From positions 1 to 9,637 of the forward strand of contig JAQUYZ010000034.1 of NCBI GenBank assembly GCA_028691625.1: a stretch of DNA of 9,637 nucleotides, in the 5' to 3' direction. Shown here in pieces: positions 1 to 5,683 of this stretch (position 1 is its first letter; each line of letters starts with the position of its first letter). A program made the translations under genes and the position numbers. The notes under the pieces were generated by a model, which saw only the letters and a list, made by a program, of their open reading frames with translations, was not told where the DNA came from and ran no database searches. The DNA is from Eubacteriales bacterium. Lineage in GTDB: Bacteria > Bacillota > Clostridia > Peptostreptococcales > Anaerovoracaceae.

Positions 1-1240
1 GGATCCTGGAAAAATCAAGCTTGCGAAGGATCGCTTTAAAAAGACTTTCCTCAATGTTCTCACTCCGGGCAAAATCCTTCAAATTCCCCTTCAGAAAAGA
101 GGTGTCCTGTGAGACGTAGGATATAATCAGACCGCTCCCCATGTGAAGGCTTCCCTCAAAAGTAATCTCATCTCCGATCAGGAGCTTCGTTATGCTTGAC
201 TTTCCGGAGCCGTTTTTTCCGATCAGTGCTGCCCGGTCGCCGGCATTGATCGAGAAATTTACATTTTGCGTCACTTTTCTTCCATCGTACAGGATGGAAA
301 GATTCTCTGCTTCGATGAGTCTGCTGCTGTGATAGGTCTTAGGTTTGATCGACAGGATGTCAGCCGTTTCAATATTATTCAGAAGCGCGGCTTTCTCTTC
401 AATGGCGTTTTCCTGCCGGGCTTCCAAGATTTTGGAGCGTTTCATCATCTTTGCGGCCTTGTGACCGATATATCCCTTGTCCGGCTTGATTCCCGAGACC
501 TTTTCATTTTTTGTTTTTTCAACTTTGTCCGACCAGTCTGCGGTTCGTCTGGCAGCAGCTGCAAGTGTCTTGATCTCCTTCTTCCGCTTCTCATTTTCCG
601 CCAGCTCAAAACGATCCTGCAGCTCCTTATTCTTCTGCCAGGCCGAGAAATTTCCCTTCTGGATCTCGATATTGCTCCTGTTGATGGACAGGATGTGATC
701 GACACATTGATCAAGAAAAGCTCTGTCATGGGAAACAAGGATAAATCCCCTCTTGGAATTCAGGTACTGCCCCACCTTTTCCCGCGCACTCATGTCGAGA
801 TGGTTCGTCGGCTCGTCGATAAGGAGAAAATTATTCTCTTTCAGAAACAAGGCTGCAAGCATCACCTTAGTCTGCTCTCCGTTGCTCAGCGTGCCAAAAG
901 GCCTGTACAGCACCTCTTCCTCTACATCGAGCAGAGACAGCTCCCTCTGCAGCATCCAATGCTCATGCTGTGGAACGATCTCATTGATAACAGATATAGT
1001 ATTACTGGCCTTCTCCTCCACCTCATAGGGAAAGTAGTCAAATTCAACGGCTGCCCGGATGGATCCACTGTACTCATATTGTTTCATGAGCAGCTTCAAA
1101 AGTGTGGTCTTCCCTCTTCCATTTCTTCCGGTGAGACCCAATTTCCAATTGGTATCCAACTGAAAGGATACGTTTTCAAAAACATTGTCGCAGCTGGTGT
1201 CATAGCTGAAGGTTACATTATTCATTTGAATCAACGACAT
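1..1240 (-). CDS. ABC-F ATPase, Lsa-type ribosomal protection protein (C-terminus beyond window)
   Basis: Partial gene, read on the minus strand from ATG at 1240 and open to base 1, giving 413 residues. ABC-F proteins have two ATPase domains and no membrane domain; the Lsa/Vga/Msr group binds the ribosome and displaces lincosamides, streptogramins A, pleuromutilins or macrolides. The first domain has Walker A GRNGRGKT (about 38-45), signature LSNGEQ (118-123), Walker B LLIDEPTNHLD (139-149) and the H-loop SHDRAF (170-175). A charged linker (about 200-300) includes the AAKMMKRSK stretch typical of the family. The second Walker A is GKNGSGKS (341-348); the second signature and Walker B lie outside. 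Wording such as DTNWKLGLTGRNGRGKTTLL resembles Lsa(A) closely from memory. The start is set by AAAGGAAG about 7 bases upstream. An in-frame ATG at 1354 lies upstream of the terminator and has no good ribosome site, so it was not used. Expression is probably controlled by the attenuator upstream. Which drug it protects against cannot be read from sequence. Confidence 0.93.
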   Translation of the reverse strand, partial: MSLIQMNNVTFSYDTSCDNVFENVSFQLDTNWKLGLTGRNGRGKTTLLKLLMKQYEYSGSIRAAVEFDYFPYEVEEKASNTISVINEIVPQHEHWMLQRELSLLDVEEEVLYRPFGTLSNGEQTKVMLAALFLKENNFLLIDEPTNHLDMSAREKVGQYLNSKRGFILVSHDRAFLDQCVDHILSINRSNIEIQKGNFSAWQKNKELQDRFELAENEKRKKEIKTLAAAARRTADWSDKVEKTKNEKVSGIKPDKGYIGHKAAKMMKRSKILEARQENAIEEKAALLNNIETADILSIKPKTYHSSRLIEAENLSILYDGRKVTQNVNFSINAGDRAALIGKNGSGKSSITKLLIGDEITFEGSLHMGSGLIISYVSQDTSFLKGNLKDFARSENIEESLFKAILRKLDFSRI

Positions 1241-1258
1241 AAAATCACTTCCTTTCGC

Positions 1259-1295
1259 AAAACAAAAAAGCCGCAAGAAAATTATTTCCTGCAAC
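1259..1295 (-). terminator. Intrinsic terminator in the leader of the ABC-F gene
   Basis: Read on the minus strand, GTTGCAGGAAA (1295-1285), a TAAT loop and TTTCTTGCGGC (1280-1270) form an 11-pair stem with three G-T wobbles. It is followed directly by TTTTTTG and then TTTTG. It sits 19 bases before the ABC-F start codon, so it would end transcription before the gene unless disrupted. A terminator between a gene and its own promoter is the hallmark of attenuation. Confidence 0.82.
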
Positions 1296-1435
1296 TCAAA
1301 CCACACAGTGCAAACCGACCGTGATTCCCTATTTGATGAGTGATAAGATGGCATAATTTTCTTGCTTTGCACAACAAAATAAAACAGAATGCTCTGCTCC
1401 CGATGCTGCGCGATTCGATTTTTCAGCAAGATTAT
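1273..1435 (-). promoter_or_regulatory. Transcription attenuator with competing hairpins upstream of the ABC-F gene
   Basis: Three arms compete on the minus-strand RNA. Arm 1 is ATAATCTTGCT (1435-1425), overlapping the uORF stop codon. Arm 2 is GCAAGAAAATTAT (1365-1353). Arm 3 is ATAATTTTCTTGC (1285-1273), which contains the 3' side of the terminator. Arms 2 and 3 are perfectly complementary over 13 bases and would form an antiterminator. Arms 1 and 2 can pair over 11 bases with a three-A bulge, which would free arm 3 to build the terminator. A ribosome stalled at the end of the uORF would cover arm 1, release arm 2 and permit read-through. Such uORF-linked attenuators are established for several ABC-F genes, for example Listeria lmo0919 and Bacillus vmlR. 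The pairings are seen in sequence; the drug response is inferred. A CAACCG/CGGTTG hairpin (1487-1471) near the predicted RNA 5' end may stabilise the leader. Confidence 0.72.
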
Positions 1436-1467
1436 TTACGCATCTTTCCAACTCCAATTCGTTTCAT
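1432..1467 (-). CDS. Leader peptide (uORF) of the ABC-F attenuator: MKRIGVGKMRK or just MRK
   Basis: A minus-strand ORF of 11 codons, ATG at 1467 and TAA at 1434-1432, lies just downstream of the predicted transcription start. A second in-frame ATG at 1443 gives a three-residue peptide, MRK, with the same stop. The inner start has the better ribosome site: GGAG at 1455-1452, 8 bases upstream, whereas the outer ATG has only a poor match. The stop codon lies within the first arm of the attenuator, which places a terminating or stalled ribosome exactly where it would free the antiterminator arm. Very short leader ORFs are common upstream of antibiotic-inducible genes. Translation is inferred, not shown. 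Confidence 0.5.
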   Translation of the reverse strand: MKRIGVGKMRK

Positions 1468-1496
1468 TTTCAACCGTGTTCCGGTTGATCGTTTTC

Positions 1497-1525
1497 ATTA
1501 TAACGCCCCTGCAGAAAATTTTCAA
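1497..1525 (-). promoter_or_regulatory. Sigma-A-type promoter for the ABC-F leader transcript
   Basis: On the minus strand, TTGAAA (1525-1520) is followed by a 17-base spacer and a perfect TATAAT (1502-1497). Transcription should start near 1490, upstream of the uORF, giving a leader of about 250 bases before the ABC-F start codon. It is one of the best promoter matches in the window and diverges from the predicted phzF promoter about 40 bases away. Confidence 0.75.
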
Positions 1526-1565
1526 CCAAAGAAATTGACCGCTGCAAATATTTATGAACGCGCTC

Positions 1566-1594
1566 TTGCTTTCAAGCCTGGCTCGTATTATGAT
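1566..1594 (+). promoter_or_regulatory. Probable promoter of the phzF-like gene
   Basis: TTGCTT (1566-1571), a 17-base spacer and TATGAT (1589-1594, five of six matches to TATAAT) lie about 55 bases upstream of the phzF-like start codon. The -35 element is weak. The position and absence of a better candidate support it. No operator or riboswitch is visible between it and the gene. Confidence 0.45.
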
Positions 1595-1649
1595 TTTATG
1601 GGATAGAATCACATGCTTGAACGGAATAAAATGGAAATGGAGGATTACT

Positions 1650-2558
1650 ATGAAATTTTACATCATGGATGCGTTTACTGACACCTTGTTTGGAGGGAAT
1701 CCGGCTGGCGTGGTAATTCTGGATAAGGACGGATCTTTTCCGGAAGAGGAAGTAATGCGGAAAACAGCGGCGGAGCTCCGTTATTCCGAGACGGCGTTCA
1801 TCAGACAGATGGAAGAAAAGGAATTTCAGATCCGGTACTTCACCCCTGCCGCTGAGGTGGATCTTTGCGGTCATGCCACCATTGGCGCCTTCTTTGCACT
1901 TGCAGATGCCGGACTCGTAAAGTTTGACTCCTCCGTTACCTGCAATACGCTTGCCGGAAGGCTAAATATCGATCTGTCGACGGATTCCGTGCTCATGGAT
2001 ATGGGGGCTCCGGCGGCGCTCAACCGTATCACGGATCAAACTGCCCTCCAGGAATTGTATTCGATTATGGGCATCAGCCATGAGAACCAGGGAGCGGTTC
2101 TCACCGGGGAAAAGGCGGGATCTGTTCTGATTCCTGAGATGATCTCCACAGGGCTTCCGGACATCATGATGCCGGTTCGAAACGAAAGGGAGCTGGCAGC
2201 GATCACACCGGATTTTCCTGCACTTGTGAAGCTGTCCGGGAAATACGGGGTGGTAGGCGTTCATGCCTTTACCGTCAATGCGCCGGATCACGCTGTGCAT
2301 TGCAGAAACTTTGCGCCCCTTTATGAAATTGATGAAGAGGCCGCAACCGGCACCTCCAATGGGGCATTGACCTATTACCTTTACAAAAACGGCCTGCTGC
2401 ACCATGGCGCGGAAAGCCTGTTTATCCAAGGAGAAGCGATGGGTCGCCCGTCGAAGATCATGAGCAGGCTGACGGTGACAGATGACAAGGTGAAAATACA
2501 GGTCGGCGGAAGCGCAGCAATTCTCGCTTGCGGTGATATCAGACTGTGCGGACTTTAA
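1650..2558 (+). CDS. PhzF-family isomerase/epimerase-like protein
   Basis: A 302-residue protein, the usual length for the PhzF superfamily (diaminopimelate-epimerase-like fold, two similar halves). PhzF itself isomerises a dihydro-anthranilate intermediate in phenazine synthesis, but most homologues, such as YddE, have unknown substrates; there are no other phenazine genes here. Family marks visible are the N-terminal MDAFTDTLFGGNPAGVV (about 6-22), the catalytic glutamate in YSETAF (E47), CGHAT (73-77) and the C-terminal EEAATGTSNGAL (229-240). In classical PhzF the last motif is EDPATGSA; here the aspartate is replaced by glutamate and the proline by alanine. The start at 1650 is chosen because GGAGG (1639-1643) lies 6 bases upstream and the family's usual N-terminus begins there; the in-frame ATG further upstream lacks support. 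It is probably monocistronic. The protein is cytosolic, with no signal peptide. Family assignment is firm; the reaction is unknown. Confidence 0.92.
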   Translation: MKFYIMDAFTDTLFGGNPAGVVILDKDGSFPEEEVMRKTAAELRYSETAFIRQMEEKEFQIRYFTPAAEVDLCGHATIGAFFALADAGLVKFDSSVTCNTLAGRLNIDLSTDSVLMDMGAPAALNRITDQTALQELYSIMGISHENQGAVLTGEKAGSVLIPEMISTGLPDIMMPVRNERELAAITPDFPALVKLSGKYGVVGVHAFTVNAPDHAVHCRNFAPLYEIDEEAATGTSNGALTYYLYKNGLLHHGAESLFIQGEAMGRPSKIMSRLTVTDDKVKIQVGGSAAILACGDIRLCGL

Positions 2559-2746
2559 AATTCCTCCAGCTTCGCCCCGCATCTGGGGCAGTAATTCACT
2601 TCCAGTTTTACACTTCTGAGGGTAACCTTCTGCTTCGGCCGGTACGCGCACAGGATGGAACTGACCGATTTTTCATCAAAGCCCACAAAGACCTGATCGG
2701 GGCGGGTAAACTGCTCCTGGATGCAGCTGCAGCTAAATCTCTTCAT
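2555..2746 (-). CDS. Small zinc-ribbon-like protein, function unknown
   Basis: A 63-residue protein, with its start at 2746 set by a strong GGGAGG 7 bases upstream; a longer in-frame version from 2797 would place this ribosome site inside the coding region and is less likely. It carries Cys6-Ser-Cys8 near the N-terminus and a C-terminal CPRCG (53-57), so four cysteines could bind one zinc ion; Cys33 is extra. The middle (RPDQVFVGFDEKSVSSILCAYRP) reads as a short beta-rich segment. No helix-turn-helix or membrane segment is seen. I do not recognise a named family. Its stop codon overlaps that of the phzF-like gene by four bases in convergent orientation, and no terminator fits between them. 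It diverges from the permease operon. A real gene is supported by the ribosome site and the paired cysteine motifs. Confidence 0.7.
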   Translation of the reverse strand: MKRFSCSCIQEQFTRPDQVFVGFDEKSVSSILCAYRPKQKVTLRSVKLEVNYCPRCGAKLEEF

Positions 2747-2777
2747 TTTATTGCCTCCCTTAAGATTCAAAGATAGT

Positions 2778-2819
2778 ATGCAATTTTTTTTATGCAATTA
2801 TTCCTCATTTTGCATGACG
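2778..2819. repeat. Short ATGCAA repeats in the divergent intergenic region
   Basis: ATGCAATT occurs at 2778-2785 and again at 2792-2799, in direct orientation 14 bases apart. A third, inverted copy of the core (TTTTGCAT) follows at 2807-2814 or so. They lie close to the start of the minus-strand zinc-ribbon gene and about 150 bases before the permease. The copies could be protein-binding half-sites, or chance in AT-rich DNA. Confidence 0.35.
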
Positions 2820-2892
2820 AGACAGAAGCTTTCAGCAGGATTGTCATCCATCATGAGCAGGATACGCCTACTATTTTACTTTTTCATATCGT

Positions 2893-2917
2893 AAATTTGA
2901 AATAGAATAGAAATTTG
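2893..2917. repeat. AAATTTG direct repeat, possible operator
   Basis: AAATTTG is present at 2893-2899 and 2911-2917, 18 bases apart start to start, about 40 bases upstream of the permease start codon. AraC-family activators commonly bind two direct half-sites near the -35 region. The link to the AraC gene of this operon is only inferred. Confidence 0.3.
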
Positions 2918-2953
2918 TTGTTTTTGAATTGGTATTTAAAAGGAGGAATGAAA

Positions 2954-4312
2954 ATGAACGACCTCAATAAGGATACTGCTTTAAAAAGATCCCTTTCTCT
3001 GCCGCTGCTGGTCATGTTTGGCCTGGCATATCTCGCACCTACGGTAGTTTTCAATTATTATGGGATTTTCACACAATCGACCGGCGGGATGTACACATTG
3101 GCGTTTGCAATCACCACCGTCGTCATGCTTTTTACGTCTTTCAGCTATGTTCAGATGGTAAAGGCCTATCCGGTGGCCGGCTCTGCGTATACCTATGTCA
3201 ACAAGTCGGTTCAGCCTCACATTGGTTTTTTAACCGGCTGGGTTATGCTCCTTGACTATCTGCTGCTTCCGATGATCTGTTATTTGCTGTTAGGCATTTA
3301 TATCAATGAGTTCTTTCCCGTCCTGCCGATCTGGGCAATTGTAATTACAGTAGCCGCACTCAGTGCCCTCATCAATATCATCGGCATGAAAACCGCCAGC
3401 ATCATCGACACGACCATCATCACAGCGCAAATCGGTTTTACCCTGCTGTTGATTATTGTGATTGCCAAGTATGTTTCCGGCGGAGGCGGAGCGGCAGATC
3501 TGTCTGTCGGCAAAGCAATCTACAATCCTGAAACCTTTGATCTCGGGAATGTCTTAACCGCATCCGCTGTATTGTGTGTTTCCTTTGTCGGCTTCGACGC
3601 AGTATCAACCATGGCGGAGGAGGCTAAGAATCCCGATAAAATCATGGGGAAAGCCATTATGAGTGTCATCATCGGGGCAGGAATCCTGTTCATGGTCACC
3701 TCATATTTCACACAGCTGGCATGGCCAATGGCTTATGCTGAGCTGGAAGACGTCGATTCCGGCATCTTTGAACTGTTCCCGCAAATCGGCGAAGACTGGC
3801 TGGGAAATGTCTTCTTCATCACGGATAACTTTGCCAGCTTTATCTGTGCTATGGCGGGGATGGCGGCAGTTTCCCGCATACTCCTGGGTATGGGCCGTGA
3901 TAACATTCTGCCGAAAAAATTCTTTGGGCGTATTTCCCCGAGATTCCAGACGCCGGTCAACAACATCCTGCTGACGAGCGTCATCGCATTGACGGCACTG
4001 TTCTATCAGGATAACCTGTTCGGTGCGGCTTCACTGATCTCCTTCGGCGCAGTCATTGGTTTCTTTATGGTTAATCTTTCTGTCATCTTCCATTATTACC
4101 TCAAGCTGAAAATGCGAGGCGGAAAAAACACAATAACATATCTTATTTCACCCGGTATCGGTATGCTTACTTTGATTGTCGTTTTCGTCAATATCGAATC
4201 ATCCGCAAAAATCCTCGGCTCGGTCTGGCTTGTGATCGGTGTCGTATATTTGGCCATCAAGACGAAAGGTTTCAAAACACTTCCTCCGGAAATGAGTCTG
4301 GAAGAACAATAA
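2954..4312 (+). CDS. APC-superfamily permease, putrescine importer (PuuP/PlaP)-like
   Basis: A 452-residue, highly hydrophobic inner-membrane transporter with about 12 membrane segments, the standard size for the amino acid-polyamine-organocation superfamily. Members bring in amino acids or amines with protons or by exchange. Recognisable marks are the first helix LLVMFGLAYLAPTVVFNYYGI (about 18-38), YPVAGSAYTYVNKSVQPHIGFLTGW (72-96), FVGFDAVSTMAEEAKNP (211-227) and GMGRDNILPKKFFG (312-325). From memory these line up well with E. coli PlaP and PuuP, including a C-terminal ILGSVWLVIGVVYLAIKTKGF, so an amine substrate is the best guess but not proven. The start at 2954 is chosen because AGGAGG lies 7 bases upstream; ATG at 2948 is only one base from that site. 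It is the first gene of the operon, ending 16 bases before the first amidohydrolase, and probably supplies its substrate. Confidence 0.92.
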   Translation: MNDLNKDTALKRSLSLPLLVMFGLAYLAPTVVFNYYGIFTQSTGGMYTLAFAITTVVMLFTSFSYVQMVKAYPVAGSAYTYVNKSVQPHIGFLTGWVMLLDYLLLPMICYLLLGIYINEFFPVLPIWAIVITVAALSALINIIGMKTASIIDTTIITAQIGFTLLLIIVIAKYVSGGGGAADLSVGKAIYNPETFDLGNVLTASAVLCVSFVGFDAVSTMAEEAKNPDKIMGKAIMSVIIGAGILFMVTSYFTQLAWPMAYAELEDVDSGIFELFPQIGEDWLGNVFFITDNFASFICAMAGMAAVSRILLGMGRDNILPKKFFGRISPRFQTPVNNILLTSVIALTALFYQDNLFGAASLISFGAVIGFFMVNLSVIFHYYLKLKMRGGKNTITYLISPGIGMLTLIVVFVNIESSAKILGSVWLVIGVVYLAIKTKGFKTLPPEMSLEEQ

Positions 4313-4328
4313 AAAGGAGATGATCTCA

Positions 4329-5663
4329 ATGACTATTCTATCCAACAACTACGCTCTGTTGAATGTCAGTGTGGTCGATGGATTCGGCGGAGATCCTGTG
4401 GATGATATGTTTGTCCGCGTCATCGGGCACCGGATCGACAGGGTTGCGCCTATGAAAGAGTACAGAAGGAAAAGCGAAGCTCAAGAGCTATCTCTGGACG
4501 GTCATTACGTGATGCCCGGTCTGATCGACGCACATGTCCATCTGGCGGGTGGCCGCGCAGATCTGGAATGGCAGGAACTGGAGGTGTTCATGGAACCCAA
4601 GCTGCTCCGTGGGATGCGTTCAGTCTACGAATCGCAAAAGCTGCTCAAACGGGGCTTCACTTCCGTTCGGGATATTTCCTGGAACGGTTTATATTTAAAA
4701 AGGATCTTCTCCGACGGAATATTACCCGGACCAAGAATTATTGCCTGCGGTCCAGGGCTCACGAGAACCGGCGGGCACGGAGACGCTTTTCAGTATCACG
4801 AGAATTTTGTTAAACAGGAACATTTCTGGAGTGTCCTTGCAGACGGTCCTGAAGAAATCAGAAAAGCCGTCAGACGCATTCTCAGAGAAGGTGCGGATCA
4901 GATAAAAATATGGGCCAGCGGCGGTGATAACTGGCCCCATGAACGGAATTCCGATACCCATTACACTTTAGAGGAAGTAAAAATGTGCGTCGAGGAAGCA
5001 CGGATGATAAAGGGGACTCTCTGCTGTGCCCATGTTGAAAACAACGAATCCCTTCGGATCTGTATCGAAGCCGGAGTGGATACCATTGAGCATGGAGAAT
5101 GCCTCGATGAAGAGTGTGCCGAGGCTATGGTGCGAAAGAATATGATCCTGGTCCCCACCATGGGTATTCTTCTGCGCTGGTTTACAGAATTTTGCCCGCC
5201 GGCGGAGGAATCTGCCGCTCAACCGAAGCGGATCCGGCCTGACGCTTTCCTGTACAGAGAATTCGACAGCAAGCCGGATGCTGATTACGGAAAGCGCTTT
5301 GTAAAAAAGGTTCAGGACAGCTTTGCACTGGCAAAGGAAAAAGGTGTAAAGATTGCCTTGGGCTCTGATACGATATTCGAACCCCTTACCGAGTATGGTG
5401 AATACAGCATGTTGGAGTTCAAGTATCTGGTCAGTTCCGGGCTCACTGTGCCGGAAGCAATCAAGGCCGGTACCCTTACTTCGGCAGAAGCTCTGGGCAT
5501 GTCCCACAGAATCGGCACAGTGGAGGCTGGAAAAAATGCAGATCTGCTAATCGTCAGGAAAGATCCCACGAAGGATCCGGAGGTACTGTACAATGCCGAT
5601 CATCTTCGTATGGTGATCCTCAACGGAAGGCTTGCTGTGGAAGAAGGACGGTTTGCATACTAA
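4329..5663 (+). CDS. Metal-dependent amidohydrolase (imidazolonepropionase/Xaa-Pro dipeptidase-like)
   Basis: A 444-residue cytosolic hydrolase of the amidohydrolase superfamily (TIM barrel with a small beta domain formed by both ends). All metal ligands are visible: H69 and H71 in PGLIDAHVHL, the lysine expected to be carboxylated K193 in IKIWASGG, H235 in CCAHVEN, H255 in DTIEHGE and D347 in ALGSDT. This set fits a binuclear zinc enzyme cleaving amide or peptide-like bonds. The C-terminal TSAEALGMSHRIGTVEAGKNADLLIV (384-409) is the usual family ending. Close relatives include Xaa-Pro dipeptidases, N-acyl amino acid hydrolases and imidazolonepropionase-like enzymes, so the substrate is open. 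The start at 4329 is preferred over ATG at 4320 because GGAG (4316-4319) is 9 bases upstream of the former and touches the latter. It sits 16 bases after the permease and 20 before the second hydrolase, in one operon. No signal peptide. Confidence 0.92.
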   Translation: MTILSNNYALLNVSVVDGFGGDPVDDMFVRVIGHRIDRVAPMKEYRRKSEAQELSLDGHYVMPGLIDAHVHLAGGRADLEWQELEVFMEPKLLRGMRSVYESQKLLKRGFTSVRDISWNGLYLKRIFSDGILPGPRIIACGPGLTRTGGHGDAFQYHENFVKQEHFWSVLADGPEEIRKAVRRILREGADQIKIWASGGDNWPHERNSDTHYTLEEVKMCVEEARMIKGTLCCAHVENNESLRICIEAGVDTIEHGECLDEECAEAMVRKNMILVPTMGILLRWFTEFCPPAEESAAQPKRIRPDAFLYREFDSKPDADYGKRFVKKVQDSFALAKEKGVKIALGSDTIFEPLTEYGEYSMLEFKYLVSSGLTVPEAIKAGTLTSAEALGMSHRIGTVEAGKNADLLIVRKDPTKDPEVLYNADHLRMVILNGRLAVEEGRFAY

Positions 5664-5683
5664 GTAAGAAAGGAGCTGGAAGG

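Larger units (their letters stand above)
2747..2953. promoter_or_regulatory. Divergent intergenic region upstream of the permease operon
   Basis: This AT-rich stretch must hold the promoter of the plus-strand permease-amidohydrolase operon and that of the small zinc-ribbon gene. No good -35/-10 pair is visible in either direction. The nearest candidates are TAGAAT (2902-2907) with a poor -35, and TTGTCA (2840-2845) with no -10 at proper distance. A weak promoter that needs an activator would fit with the AraC-family gene at the end of the operon. Short repeats are annotated separately. AGGAGG (2941-2946) is the ribosome site of the permease gene. Confidence 0.5.

Noticed and set aside
1..6. 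BamHI site GGATCC exactly at the window start
   Set aside because: It falls within the open ABC-F frame, and there is no matching site at the right end. It may be a cloning or chance boundary and carries no biological weight.
266..1324. Long plus-strand open frame of 352 codons opposite the ABC-F gene
   Set aside because: It is antisense to a clear ABC-F protein with all expected motifs, has no ribosome site and encodes no recognisable protein.
1241..1354. In-frame upstream ATG that would extend the ABC-F protein by 38 residues
   Set aside because: It would make the terminator part of the coding region, lacks a ribosome site, and the shorter start has a good one at the family's usual N-terminus.
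1436..1498. Twenty-codon ORF MKTINRNTVENETNWSWKDA as the leader peptide
   Set aside because: Its ATG overlaps the TATAAT box, so it would lie upstream of the predicted transcription start. It would only be translated if an earlier promoter exists.
1340..1606. Plus-strand open frame of 88 codons in the ABC-F/phzF intergenic region
   Set aside because: It covers the opposite strand of the attenuator and promoters and lacks a ribosome site and any known motif.
1962..2651. Minus-strand open frame of 229 codons opposite the phzF-like gene
   Set aside because: It is a shadow of the phzF reading frame and contains no recognisable domain.
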